From: Candidatus Rokuibacteriota bacterium
GTDB lineage: Bacteria > Methylomirabilota > Methylomirabilia > Rokubacteriales > CSP1-6
Length of the DNA stretch: 64,000 nt
Assembly (NCBI GenBank): GCA_003220615.1
Contig: QHTB01000139.1
Location: 122,777 to 186,776 of the forward strand
Direction of reading: 5' to 3'
The notes under the pieces were generated by a model, which had not been told where the DNA came from, did no database searches, and worked only from the letters and a program-made list of their open reading frames with translations. Shown in pieces: positions 18,843-28,332 of this stretch (positions are counted from its first letter, which is position 1; the number at the start of each line of letters is the position of its first letter). A program made the position numbers and the translations under genes.

Positions 18843-19273
18843 AGCCCAAGTTCATCGGCGGTGGCCTCGTCATCCTGGCCGCCCTTGGCTACATGATCTA
18901 CGCGGGCGTCACCCAGTCCGCGGTGTACTTCGTCACGCCGTCCGAGCTGCGAGCTTCGCCGGTGACCGGCAAGGCTTATCGCCTCGGCGGCCTGGTGGCG
19001 CGCGGCTCGCTCCGATGGGATGCACGGACGCTCGACCTGGCCTTCACTCTCACCGATGGCCAGGCCAGCATCCCCGTCCGTCACAAGGGCACGGCGCCCG
19101 ACCTCTTCGGTGAAGGCCGCGGCGCCGTCGTGGAGGGGACCTTGACGAGCGACGGCTACGTGAAGGCGACGCAGATCCTCGCCAAGCACTCCGAGGAGTA
19201 CCAGGCCCCGCACGACAAGAACGAAGCGGGCTACAAGGAGCTGATCAAGACGCTCCAGAAGGCAACCAAATGA
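18839..19273 (+). CDS. ccmE: Cytochrome c maturation protein CcmE
   Basis: Single TM, heme-attachment HxxxY motif AKHSEEY. Confidence 0.93.
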   Translation: MKPKFIGGGLVILAALGYMIYAGVTQSAVYFVTPSELRASPVTGKAYRLGGLVARGSLRWDARTLDLAFTLTDGQASIPVRHKGTAPDLFGEGRGAVVEGTLTSDGYVKATQILAKHSEEYQAPHDKNEAGYKELIKTLQKATK

Positions 19274-21213
19274 TCCCCGAGCTTGGCCAGGGCATGCTGC
19301 TCGTGGCACTGGGCCTCGCGCTGGCCGGCGCCATCCTTTCGGCCGCGGGTGGTCGCACGGGCCGGCCGGCCTTCGTCGAGTCCGCGCAACACGCCGCGCT
19401 GGGCGTCTTCGCGCTGATCACGTGCAGCTTCGCGCTCCTCGTCTACGCGTTCCTCACCTTCGATTTCTCCGTCCGCTACGTCGCGCACAATACCAACCTG
19501 GGCACGCCGTTCTGGTATCGCATCACGGGCGTGTGGGGAGCGCTGGAGGGCTCGATCATCCTGTGGGGCTGGATGCTGTCGCTCTACACGCTGATCGTGA
19601 TCCTCCGCCATCGCGAGCGGGCGCGTGAGCTCTATCCGTGGGCGCTGACCGTGATGCTCGCCATCATGGCCTTCTTCATCACGATCATGACCGTGGCGGC
19701 GCCGCCGTTCTCGCGCCTCAATCCGGTCCCCGCCAACGGCCGCGGCCTCAACCCGCTGCTCGAAGACACGGGGATGATCACGCACCCGATCGCGCTCTAC
19801 CTCGGCTTCACCGGGTTCACCGTGCCGTTCGCCTTCGCCGTGGCCGCGCTCGTCACCGGTCGTCTGAGTGACACGTGGATCGCACTCACGCGGCGATGGA
19901 CGATCACGGCCTGGTACTTCCTCTCGCTCGGCCTGCTCATCGGAGGCTGGTGGAGCTACCACGTCCTCGGCTGGGGCGGGTACTGGGCGTGGGACCCCGT
20001 CGAGAACGCCGCGTTCATGCCCTGGCTCACCGGCACGGCCTTCTTGCACTCGGTGATGATCCAGGAGCGGCGGAGAATGCTGAAGCTCTGGAACATCAGC
20101 CTGGTGATCCTCACCTTCAGCCTGACCCTCTTCGGCACGTTCCTCACGCGCTCCGGTGTCATCGCGTCCGTGCACGCGTTCACCCAGGGCTCGATCGGCA
20201 TCATGTTCCTCAGCTTCCTGGCGCTCGTCGTGCTCGTCGCGCTCGGGCTGCTCGCGTGGCGCTGGGACGCGCTCAAGGCCCAGGGCGAGCTCGACTCGGT
20301 GGTGTCACGGGAGTCGGCGTTCCTCCTGAACAACGTCATGCTGGTCGCCGCGGCCTTCACCGTCTTCTTCGGCACCGTGTTTCCGCTCCTCTCCGAGGCG
20401 GTTCGCGGGGTCAAGGTCAGCGTGGGTGCGCCGTTCTTCAATTCCGTCAACATTCCCCTTTTCCTCGGGCTGATCTTCCTGATGGGCGTGGGGCCGCTCA
20501 TCGCGTGGCGGCGCGCGTCGCTCGACAACCTGCGCCGCAACTTCGTGGGCCCGATCATCGTCGGGATCGTCGGCGCCGCCGTCTTCTATGCGCTCGGCGT
20601 GCGCTCGGCGCTCGCCGTCCTCTCGCTCGCGCTCACGGTCTTCGTCGCCGCCACCATCGGACTCGACTTCTGGCGGGCGACGCGGGCTCGCCTGCGTATG
20701 GGTGAATCGATCCTCCCCGCGATGACTGGTCTGCTCGCCCGTCACAACCGGCGCTACGGAGGCTTCGTCGTCCACCTGGGTATCCTCGTCATCGCGGTCG
20801 GGGTGACGGGCTCCCAGGCATGGTCGGTGCAGACGGAGACGACATTGAAGGTGGGCGAGTCCGCGAGTCTCGGCGGGTACAACGTCCGCTTCGATCGTCT
20901 GGAGGCCGCAGAGGAATCGAACCACGCCAGGGTCGTCGGCACGTTCACCGTCGCCAACGGTCGGCATCCCGCCGTCATGCAGCCCTCCAAGAAGTACTAC
21001 CCGCAGGAGAGCAGTCCCATCGCCGGCGTCGACTACTGGATCGGCCTCAAGGAAGATCTCTATCTGGTGCTCGGTGACTTCACGCGAGACGGCCGCCAGG
21101 CGACGGTGAAGATCCAGGTCAATCGTCTCGTCACGGTGATCTGGATCGGCGGGTTGATCCTCACTCTGGGCACCGTGCTGTCAGTGATGCCCGAGCGACG
21201 GAAGGCGGCGTGA
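19270..21213 (+). CDS. ccmF: Cytochrome c maturation protein CcmF
   Basis: WWD motif GWGGYWAWDPVENAAFMPWL; TRSGVIASVHAF. Confidence 0.96.
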   Translation: MIPELGQGMLLVALGLALAGAILSAAGGRTGRPAFVESAQHAALGVFALITCSFALLVYAFLTFDFSVRYVAHNTNLGTPFWYRITGVWGALEGSIILWGWMLSLYTLIVILRHRERARELYPWALTVMLAIMAFFITIMTVAAPPFSRLNPVPANGRGLNPLLEDTGMITHPIALYLGFTGFTVPFAFAVAALVTGRLSDTWIALTRRWTITAWYFLSLGLLIGGWWSYHVLGWGGYWAWDPVENAAFMPWLTGTAFLHSVMIQERRRMLKLWNISLVILTFSLTLFGTFLTRSGVIASVHAFTQGSIGIMFLSFLALVVLVALGLLAWRWDALKAQGELDSVVSRESAFLLNNVMLVAAAFTVFFGTVFPLLSEAVRGVKVSVGAPFFNSVNIPLFLGLIFLMGVGPLIAWRRASLDNLRRNFVGPIIVGIVGAAVFYALGVRSALAVLSLALTVFVAATIGLDFWRATRARLRMGESILPAMTGLLARHNRRYGGFVVHLGILVIAVGVTGSQAWSVQTETTLKVGESASLGGYNVRFDRLEAAEESNHARVVGTFTVANGRHPAVMQPSKKYYPQESSPIAGVDYWIGLKEDLYLVLGDFTRDGRQATVKIQVNRLVTVIWIGGLILTLGTVLSVMPERRKAA

Positions 21214-21773
21214 GCCGGGCGCTCCGCTGGCTGATCCCGCTGGCCGCCATCCCCGTGCTGGCGCTGCTCGCCTACGGCTTCCGTCTCAATCCGCGCGAGG
21301 TGCCGTCGCCGCTGGTCGGCCGCCCGGCGCCGGCGTTCGCGCTGAAGACGTTCGCCGGGCAGCCGGTCTCGCTCGAAAGCTTGCGCGGCAAGGTGGTCGT
21401 CCTCAACTTTTGGGCCTCGTGGTGCTATCCATCCTGCTACGAAGAGGCGCCGGTGCTCGAGCGCGGCTGGCAGGCGTGGCGCGACCGCAGCGTCGTCGTC
21501 CTGGGCGTGGACATCCAGGACACCGATGACAAGGCGCTGAAGTTCGTACGGGACTTCCAGCTGAGCTTCCCGAACGCTCCCGATCCGTCCGGAAAAGTCA
21601 GCATCGATTACGGCATCTACGGCGTGCCCGAGACCTTCTTCATCGACAAGCAGGGCCGCATCCGTGCCAAGCACGTCGGCTCGCTCAGCGAGCAGGTCTT
21701 CAAGCAGCACGTCGAGCGGCTTTCTTCCGAAGGCGCCGCGGCAGCCTCCGAGAGCTCCCCCGCGTCGCGGTAG
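21210..21773 (+). CDS. ccmG: CcmG/DsbE-type thioredoxin-fold protein with CX3C active site
   Basis: NFWASWCYPSCYEEAPVLE, YGIYGVPETFFIDKQG; overlaps the ccmF stop. Confidence 0.9.
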   Translation: MSRALRWLIPLAAIPVLALLAYGFRLNPREVPSPLVGRPAPAFALKTFAGQPVSLESLRGKVVVLNFWASWCYPSCYEEAPVLERGWQAWRDRSVVVLGVDIQDTDDKALKFVRDFQLSFPNAPDPSGKVSIDYGIYGVPETFFIDKQGRIRAKHVGSLSEQVFKQHVERLSSEGAAAASESSPASR

Positions 21774-21780
21774 TCTGCCG

Positions 21781-21810
21781 GCCCCGCCGAGGGCAGCTCG
21801 CTGCCGGGGC
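21781..21810. terminator. Possible hairpin terminator between convergent genes
   Basis: GCCCCG...GCAG-CTCG-CTGC-CGGGGC nested inverted repeat between ccmG(+) and psiE(-); no strong T-tract. Confidence 0.3.
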
Positions 21811-21832
21811 TCCATGAGTGCGAGCGCGGGCA

Positions 21833-22339
21833 CTAGCCGCGCTCGGCCGTCACACTCGATCCGCGCCGTCGCAACATCAAGAGCGAAGCCACCAGCGCGA
21901 CGACCATGACGGTGAGCACGGCCAGCTCGATCATGGCGTTCCGGAAGAGCTCGCCCCCCTGCTCGATCGTGCGGGCAAACTCGGCGGTGGTCACCAGGAT
22001 GCGGCGGACGGCGGCGATGAGGCCGACGATCAAGAAGGGCTCGGGCACGAGCGCGTGCTCGCGGAACGAGACCTGCACCGTGTAGAGGATCTCGACGATC
22101 ATCAGGATCAGCAAGATTCGATCGAGTAGCTCGACGACGTGGCCGGGCGGTCCACCGGCCACGAGCTGGCTCACGAAGTCGTAGGCGCCGACCGCCAGGA
22201 AGACGATCGCCGTGCCGGCCAGGAGGACACCCAGGCCGATATACACGAGATCCTCGACCCGCGTGAAGATTCGCGCGACCCAGTCGCGCGCTGAATCGCG
22301 GGGTGACACGCGCGCCACTATCCCGTCACCGGCAACCAC
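21833..22339 (-). CDS. PsiE-family phosphate-starvation-inducible membrane protein
   Basis: LLDRILLILMIVEILYTVQVSFREHALVPEPFLIVGLIAAVRRILVTTAE. Confidence 0.85.
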   Translation of the reverse strand: MVAGDGIVARVSPRDSARDWVARIFTRVEDLVYIGLGVLLAGTAIVFLAVGAYDFVSQLVAGGPPGHVVELLDRILLILMIVEILYTVQVSFREHALVPEPFLIVGLIAAVRRILVTTAEFARTIEQGGELFRNAMIELAVLTVMVVALVASLLMLRRRGSSVTAERG

Positions 22340-22395
22340 CTTGCATCCTCGACAGCGGGTGGAGCGGCGGGACGTCGGCCGCCCGGGAGGACGAT

Positions 22396-22623
22396 ATGGC
22401 GCGCTGTGAGGTGTGCAAGAACGAGTACGACAAGGTCATGGAAGTGACGCGAGATGGTCGCCGTCATATCTTCGACAGCTTCGAGTGCGCGATCCACGCG
22501 CTGGCGCCGCATTGCCAGCACTGCGGTTGCCGGATCATCGGCCACGGTGTCGAGTCGAACGACCAGATGTTCTGCTGTGCGTCGTGCGCGCGGATGAGCG
22601 GCGTCCATGAGGTCAGGGCATAG
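22396..22623 (+). CDS. Small Cys-rich (zinc-ribbon-like) protein
   Basis: MARCEVCKNEYDKV...FECAIHALAPHCQHCGCRIIGHGV...FCCASCARM. Confidence 0.75.
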   Translation: MARCEVCKNEYDKVMEVTRDGRRHIFDSFECAIHALAPHCQHCGCRIIGHGVESNDQMFCCASCARMSGVHEVRA

Positions 22624-22739
22624 ACGACGTCGGCCATAGCTCTCTTCCGTGTGCACGATGGCTGCCAGCGCGGATCGGTCGGGGTTGATTCCCTGCTTGC
22701 AGCGCGTGTGCAGCCCTGTGCCTTACGAAAGGAACGCCC

Positions 22740-23303
22740 ATGATCTTCCAATTGCTCCTCGTGGTCGCCACTGTCTTGTGTCTCCCGATGCCGGCGGCGC
22801 CCGTCACGTTCACGGACTGGTGGACGACAGCGCTCACCAAAATCGCCTTGCTGGCCGAACCGGCTGTGGCCGGCACCGAGGTGGTCGTCATCGAGGTCGA
22901 GGCACACGGAGACGTCGTGACGTTGCGGGGTCGCGTCGCGACCCACGCCGCGCAGGCGGCCGCCGGTGCCGTCGCCCTGCGCATCCCCGGTGTGAGAGCC
23001 GTGACCAACGACCTGCGCGTCGATGACGACACCGCGCCGGCCGTGCGACGCAGCGACGGCGCTCTGCGCACCGCCGTGTCGCGCGCACTCCGCCGCGACG
23101 GGCGCCTGCGCCGGAACCCGTTCAGCGTCACGGTGGAAGATGGCATCGTGCGGCTCACCGGCGCCGTGCCCACGGTCTGGGACCGCGTGCGCGCGTCCGA
23201 GGTCGCCCGTGCGGTCGACGGCGTCGTAGCGGTCCAGAACGATGCCGGCCCGCTCACCGTCGCGCTCGAGGGAAGCGAACTGGCGCTTCGTCCGGCGCGC
23301 TGA
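22740..23303 (+). CDS. BON-domain exported protein (two BON repeats)
   Basis: Signal-like N-terminus; VTLRGRVATHAAQAAAGAVALRIPGVRAVTNDL and VRLTGAVPTVWDRVRASEVARAVDGVVAVQND. Confidence 0.8.
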   Translation: MIFQLLLVVATVLCLPMPAAPVTFTDWWTTALTKIALLAEPAVAGTEVVVIEVEAHGDVVTLRGRVATHAAQAAAGAVALRIPGVRAVTNDLRVDDDTAPAVRRSDGALRTAVSRALRRDGRLRRNPFSVTVEDGIVRLTGAVPTVWDRVRASEVARAVDGVVAVQNDAGPLTVALEGSELALRPAR

Positions 23304-23310
23304 CGACTCG

Positions 23311-24085
23311 TCAGGCCGCGCGGCCCACGGTCTCGTCACCGGGAGCCGGCTCGATTACGACCAGCCGCGCCTCGGTGGCGCCGGCCACGGCCTCGCGGAC
23401 GCGGTCTTGGAGTCGCCGGACGGCCGCCTCGAGCGCCGGGATCGTCAGGTCGCGACGGAAGCGCACTTCGAGGACGACGAGGATCGCTCGCGGCCCGACG
23501 TGCATGGTGTAGAGGCCCGCGATGCCCGTCACCGCCTCGTCGGCGATGACGGCGTCGCGGATCTTCGCTTCCACGTCCTCGGGCGCCGCGTCACCGATGA
23601 GCAGCGAATAGGTCTCGAAGGCAAGCAGGATCGCCACCCCGATGAGAACGAGCCCGATGACACCCGACGCGAGCGCGTCCCACAGGGGGTTGCCGGTGAC
23701 GTGATGCACACCGATGCCGACCGCGGCGACGACGAGCGAGACCAGCGCCGCGCTGTCCTCCAGTAACACCGTGGGCAGGGTGGGATCCCGCGTGTCACGC
23801 CAGTACTCGCGGAACGTCGCCTCACCCTTTTCGTGCCGCAGCGACCGATACGCGACCACGAACGACGCGAGTTCGAAGACGAACCCTGCTCCCAGGACGC
23901 CAAAGGTCAACCCGAGTGAGACGGTGTGCGCACCGGGGTGCAAGATCTTGCGCACCGCCTCCCAGATGGCGAACGCGCCGCCCACGCTGAACAGCAGCAT
24001 CGAGACGACGAAGGCCCAGAAATAGACGTTCTTGCCGTGGCCGAAGGGATGGGCACGGTCCGTCGGGCGGTCGGCGAGGCGGGTT
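23311..24085 (-). pseudogene. 5'-truncated cation diffusion facilitator (CDF) transporter
   Basis: Homology-like sequence begins at RLADRPTDRAHPFGHGKNVYFWAFV; the usual upstream TM1-TM2 region with the first metal site is absent. Confidence 0.7.
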
Positions 24086-24089
24086 CGGG

Positions 24090-24305
24090 ATGAAGCGCCA
24101 TCTCCTCGGGTGCGTCGTCCAGGACGACCCGGAGCCCGACGATTTCGAGGGCTGGCTGCTCGAGCGGTGCGGCGAAGCCGAGTCCGAAGGTGGCGTGCGA
24201 GCCATGGCCCTTCAAATCTTCGAGGAATGGCGGATGGCGAGCACCGTGGCCACGTTCGGCGACTGGCTGACCCACGGCGCGCCGTCCGACGACCGCGAAG
24301 CCTGA
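24090..24305 (+). CDS. Hypothetical protein (71 aa)
   Basis: MKRHLLGCVVQDDPEPDDFEGWLLERCGEAESEGG...; protein-like composition; starts at the CDF truncation point. Confidence 0.5.
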   Translation: MKRHLLGCVVQDDPEPDDFEGWLLERCGEAESEGGVRAMALQIFEEWRMASTVATFGDWLTHGAPSDDREA

Positions 24306-24436
24306 TCGTCCAGTCTTCCAGCGCTCTCACCGGTCTCCCGCCGCTTGCCAGGTCTCACTGATGCAAACGTCCCAGGAGCCGCGCAGAACAGCCCGGAAGG
24401 CGCGCAGAAACGACGTCGCGTGATACCTTAGTTTCG

Positions 24437-24901
24437 ATGGTTCGTGGTCTACCTGGAGTCGCCGTCCTCCTCCTGCTCGCATCCGCGACCGCTCTGGCTC
24501 AGCAGCCGGCCACCCACGTCGGGGAACAGACCGTGCACGAGATCGCCGCTCAGCTCCGCTGCGTGGTCTGCCAGAACCTCTCGGTCGCTGATTCCCCATC
24601 GGAGATGGCTTCCCAGATGCGTGCCGTGATCCGGGAGCGCCTCGCCACCGGTGAGCGCCCGGACCAGGTCGTCCAGTACTTCGTGGACAAGTACGGCGAG
24701 TGGATCCTGCTGGCGCCCCGCCGCCAGGGATTCAATCTCCTCGTCTGGCTCATGCCCGGGATCGCGGTCGCGGTGGGGCTGGCCATCGTCGGCATCCTCG
24801 TCACGCGCTGGACGCGACGGCGGCCTTCGGCCGCGGCCGCAGCGCCACCGACGGACGCGATGCGAGAGCGCATTCGCCGTGAGATGGAGCGCGACGCGTG
24901 A
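24437..24901 (+). CDS. ccmH: Cytochrome c maturation protein CcmH
   Basis: Signal peptide, LRCVVCQNLSVADSPSEMASQMR, C-terminal TM. Confidence 0.94.
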   Translation: MVRGLPGVAVLLLLASATALAQQPATHVGEQTVHEIAAQLRCVVCQNLSVADSPSEMASQMRAVIRERLATGERPDQVVQYFVDKYGEWILLAPRRQGFNLLVWLMPGIAVAVGLAIVGILVTRWTRRRPSAAAAAPPTDAMRERIRREMERDA

Positions 24902-25833
24902 CGGTCGTCGGCGTCGCCCTCGCCATCGGCCTTCCCGCCCTGCTGTTCACGGTGTGGCCGCTGATACGCCCGAGCGGCGGGCGCTCGTTCCTGGCCGTTC
25001 CCCCTGACCCGCGGGAGCAACTGACCGAGCGTAAGCGTCAGATCCTGACTGTGCTCCGGGAGCTCGAGTTCGAGCACGAGGCCGGCCACATCGGCCACGA
25101 CGACTACGCCGAGCTCCAGGCCCGTTACGAAGCGGAGGCCTCCGAGATTCTCACCGGGCTCGACCGCCTGGGTGCGCGACCCGAGCGGGAAGCTCGATCG
25201 GCGCGCGTGGAGAAACCGCCGCGGGGCCGCGGCTGGCGTCATCCTGCCGTGCTCACGGCCAGCGCCATCGCGCTCCTCGCCTTCGGCATCGCCATTGGCT
25301 CCGGACTCGCCCGTAATACGAGTCCCGACCCGAGCGCATCGATGCCGGCGCCGGGCTCGCGGCCTCTCGCGAGCATGGATCCCGCGCCAGCCGCCGGCCC
25401 CGGCGGCTCGGGCGCCGCTCCAGGAGCGGCCGCGCCCCGTCCAATCACCCCCGAGATGCTCCAGGGTATGCTGCAGGCCGCGCGCACCAGCCTCAACGAA
25501 GGGCGCTACAACGAGGCGATCGCCGCCTACCAGGCCATCCTGAAGCGCCAGCCGAAGAACGTCGACGCCATCACGCATCTGGGCGTGATCATCGCCATCG
25601 GTGGCCACCCCGACAGCGCGCTGCAGGCGTTCGACCGCGCGCTGTCCATCGACGCCAATTACGGGCCGGCGCTCATGTACCGGGGCCAGGTGCTCTACGC
25701 GAAGGAGGACCTGCCCGGCGCGATCAAGGCCTGGGAGACGTTTCTGACGCTCTCCCCCTCCGCCGAGGATCGCGAGAAGGTGGAGAAGGTGCTCGCGCAG
25801 GCGAAGGCCGAGGTGAAGGCGAAGAAGAAGTAG
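24898..25833 (+). CDS. CcmI-like/TPR cytochrome c maturation protein
   Basis: Overlaps the ccmH stop; N-terminal TM, then TPR repeats NEGRYNEAIAAYQAILKRQPKNVDAITHLGVI. Confidence 0.8.
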   Translation: MTVVGVALAIGLPALLFTVWPLIRPSGGRSFLAVPPDPREQLTERKRQILTVLRELEFEHEAGHIGHDDYAELQARYEAEASEILTGLDRLGARPEREARSARVEKPPRGRGWRHPAVLTASAIALLAFGIAIGSGLARNTSPDPSASMPAPGSRPLASMDPAPAAGPGGSGAAPGAAAPRPITPEMLQGMLQAARTSLNEGRYNEAIAAYQAILKRQPKNVDAITHLGVIIAIGGHPDSALQAFDRALSIDANYGPALMYRGQVLYAKEDLPGAIKAWETFLTLSPSAEDREKVEKVLAQAKAEVKAKKK

Positions 25834-25836
25834 CGG

Positions 25837-26166
25837 TCAGCGACCGAACGCCCGCTCCATCGAAAGCGGGATCTCGACGATGTCCTCGCCCTTGTAGGTC
25901 ACCACCGGAAACGTCCACCGGAGATTGATGTTGAGCTGGCGCTCGTCCGTCGTGACCACGACGTTGCGGTCCTGGATTCGCACGCCCGACTCAGCCGCGC
26001 TCTTGATGATGTAGTCGCGAACGGGGGCCGCGGCCGCCCGGCCGCGCTCCGTCACGGCGTCATCGACGATGCTCGCCATCGCGAAGTAGGACCAGATCGC
26101 CATCACACCGCAGTAGAACCCGTAGAAGAACGCGATGAAGAGGAGGGCGAGGACGACTGCCTTCAC
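25837..26166 (-). CDS. Membrane-anchored hypothetical protein (DUF4845-like)
   Basis: GTG start, N-terminal TM (VKAVVLALLFIAFFYGFYCGVMAIW), extracytoplasmic tail; GTGA overlap with the DtxR gene. Confidence 0.55.
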   Translation of the reverse strand: MKAVVLALLFIAFFYGFYCGVMAIWSYFAMASIVDDAVTERGRAAAAPVRDYIIKSAAESGVRIQDRNVVVTTDERQLNINLRWTFPVVTYKGEDIVEIPLSMERAFGR

Positions 26167-26864
26167 TCGATATACACCCAGATCTTTGCGGCGGCGGGCA
26201 GGCCAAGTGCGATGCGCTGGCCGTTGCTGGCGGCGGTGATGGTGCCGGCCCACGGCGCCACCTCGACGATCGTGAGCCGTCGCCCGGGCCGCACGTCGTT
26301 GCGCCAGAGGTGCTCGAGGAGCTTCTTGTCGGCCTCGGCTTCCTCGGTGATGCGCTCCACCACGACGGTGACGCCCTCCTTCGCCTGGGCGAGCGGGAAC
26401 GGCTCCACCTTGCGCGGCTTGGCCATGCCGGGAATGGGATTGCCGTGCGGGCACGTGCTGGGCATGCCCAGCATCTCGGCCAGCCGCTCTTCGACTCGCG
26501 GGGACAGCGCGTGCTCGAGGCGATGCGCTTCTTCGTGCGCGTCCGTCCAGTTCAGCCCGAGGGAATCCGTGAGCCAGCGCTCGAGCAGTCGGTGGCGTCG
26601 GGCCATGACCTCGGCGATCTCGCGCCCCTTCGGCGTGAGGATGAGCGCTTTGCCGGGGCCGACCTTGACGTAGCCACCACGCGACAGGCGCTGGATCGAT
26701 TCCGTCACCGCCGGCGCCGAGATTCCCATGTGCTTGGCGAGGCGCGCGCCGATCACGGGCTTACCGCTGGAGGCCAGATCGTAGATGGCGGCCAGGTAAT
26801 CCTGGACCGAGGCCGTCGTCGAGTTGTTGGGGGCGGTGTTCGCTCGCGTGGTCGTCTTCGCCAT
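26163..26864 (-). CDS. DtxR/MntR-family metal-dependent transcriptional regulator
   Basis: VQDYLAAIYDLASSGKPVIGARLAKHMGISAPAVTESIQRLSRGGYV, EEAHRLEHALSPRVEERL, CPHGNPIP; C-terminal FeoA-like segment. Confidence 0.92.
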   Translation of the reverse strand: MAKTTTRANTAPNNSTTASVQDYLAAIYDLASSGKPVIGARLAKHMGISAPAVTESIQRLSRGGYVKVGPGKALILTPKGREIAEVMARRHRLLERWLTDSLGLNWTDAHEEAHRLEHALSPRVEERLAEMLGMPSTCPHGNPIPGMAKPRKVEPFPLAQAKEGVTVVVERITEEAEADKKLLEHLWRNDVRPGRRLTIVEVAPWAGTITAASNGQRIALGLPAAAKIWVYIE

Positions 26865-26900
26865 GTGGAGCGAGTATAGCGTGCCGCTACCCGTCGGTCA

Positions 26901-27404
26901 TCACGAGCCGTTCTCCTGGCCTGACAGGCACTCCCAACTGCTGACCACGAGCAGCACCAGATTGCCGGCGCCCTGGGCGATCCACGAGCCGAGCGCGAGC
27001 CAGGCGCACGAGGCCGCCCCGTAGCGCACCAGCCAGGGCGACATGAGATCACCGACGGTACCGACGAACGCCACCGTCAGCACGACCATCTTGAGCGTCT
27101 CCGGCGCCGACGTCGACACGAAGAGATGCGCGAGGATCAGAAAGACGATGGCCATCACGAACGCGTGGGCGTGGGTGACCTCGAGGAGTTGCGCGGCCGT
27201 CTTCGGAAAGACCATGACGTCGCCGCTCTCGCTCCCGCGATAGAACGTGGCGATCGCCGCCGGCGTCACGCCGATCCGTCCGATCTCGAACCCGAACTGC
27301 GTCGCGAATCCGATGGCGGTCAGCACCAGGAAGCCGCCGTAGACGAGGCGCAGGCGCCGTGGCGCACGCTTGAGTGAGAATCCTCCCTTCCCGAACTCTC
27401 GCAT
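26901..27404 (-). CDS. Hypothetical multi-TM membrane protein
   Basis: MREFGKGGFSLKRAPRRLRLVYGGFLVLTAIGFATQFGFEIG...LLEVTHAHAFVMAIVFLILAHLFV. Confidence 0.7.
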   Translation of the reverse strand: MREFGKGGFSLKRAPRRLRLVYGGFLVLTAIGFATQFGFEIGRIGVTPAAIATFYRGSESGDVMVFPKTAAQLLEVTHAHAFVMAIVFLILAHLFVSTSAPETLKMVVLTVAFVGTVGDLMSPWLVRYGAASCAWLALGSWIAQGAGNLVLLVVSSWECLSGQENGS

Positions 27405-27411
27405 CGGCCGG

Positions 27412-28332
27412 TCAGTCGAGCTGACGCAACGGGAACCGCGGCGTCGTGAAGACGCCGGCACGGTCGACCCAGCAGGCGTCGAGGTTCAGACGCGCCGCCA
27501 GCGCGGCGACCGAGGAGCGCCCGAGAACGAGGAGCGCCGTGGACGCCGCCTCCGCGACCGTCGCCGAGCGGGCGAGGACGGTGACCTGAGCCATCACGCG
27601 CACCGGGCGCCCCGTTCGTGGATCGAGGACGTGGCCGACACGTCGCGATCCCGCCTTGAGCGTTTCGCCGAACGTGGCCGACGTCGAGCAGGCCCGGCCC
27701 TCGAGCGGGAATTCACCGACGACACCGCGGGCCGGGTGACGAAGCACGACCGTCCACCGGCCGCCCGGAGGACGGCCGATGGCGAGCAGGCTCGACTCCC
27801 CGAAGTTCAGCATGGCCGACCCGCACCGCTCGCGTCGCAGTCGAGCCGCGATGCGATCGAGCGCGAGACCTTTTCCGAGCCCCCCGAGGTCGATGGCCAT
27901 GCCCGCGCGTTCGAGGCTCACGCGCGAACCGGCGATGGTGATCCTCCGGCAGCCGACCAGACCAAGCGTCGCGCGGAGCCGTCGCGCGCTTGGCATTCGT
28001 CCCCGCGCCGACGCTCGACGCCACGCCTCGAACACCGGCGTGATCGTCGGATCGAAGGCGCCGTCGGTCGCGATCGAGAGCCTCCGCGCGAGCGCGAGAA
28101 CCCTGGCCAGCTCGGCAGAGACGATGCCTTCCGGATCGCCGGCCCGCGCGTTCAGCCGGCTGACGCCGGCATCGGGTCGATGCCGGCTCATGACGTCTTC
28201 ACAGACGCCCGCGGTCTCGAAAATCGTCGCGACGTGACGCGCGTGCACGTCGGACTCGCCGACCGGCAGGGTGGCGGCGCACAGCGTCCTCATACGCGGC
28301 CGAACGTACGTCCGAGTGGACGCGGCGGTCAC
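27412..28332 (-). CDS. apbE: FAD:protein FMN transferase (ApbE-like)
   Basis: DVMSRHRPDAGVSRLNA, ATDGAFDPTITPVFEAW, IDLGGLGKGLALD, GHVLDPRTGRPV. Confidence 0.9.
   Translation of the reverse strand: MTAASTRTYVRPRMRTLCAATLPVGESDVHARHVATIFETAGVCEDVMSRHRPDAGVSRLNARAGDPEGIVSAELARVLALARRLSIATDGAFDPTITPVFEAWRRASARGRMPSARRLRATLGLVGCRRITIAGSRVSLERAGMAIDLGGLGKGLALDRIAARLRRERCGSAMLNFGESSLLAIGRPPGGRWTVVLRHPARGVVGEFPLEGRACSTSATFGETLKAGSRRVGHVLDPRTGRPVRVMAQVTVLARSATVAEAASTALLVLGRSSVAALAARLNLDACWVDRAGVFTTPRFPLRQLD

Noticed and set aside
21781-21810. Nested GC hairpin as a strong intrinsic terminator
   Set aside because: Kept only at low confidence because there is no clear T-tract on either strand.
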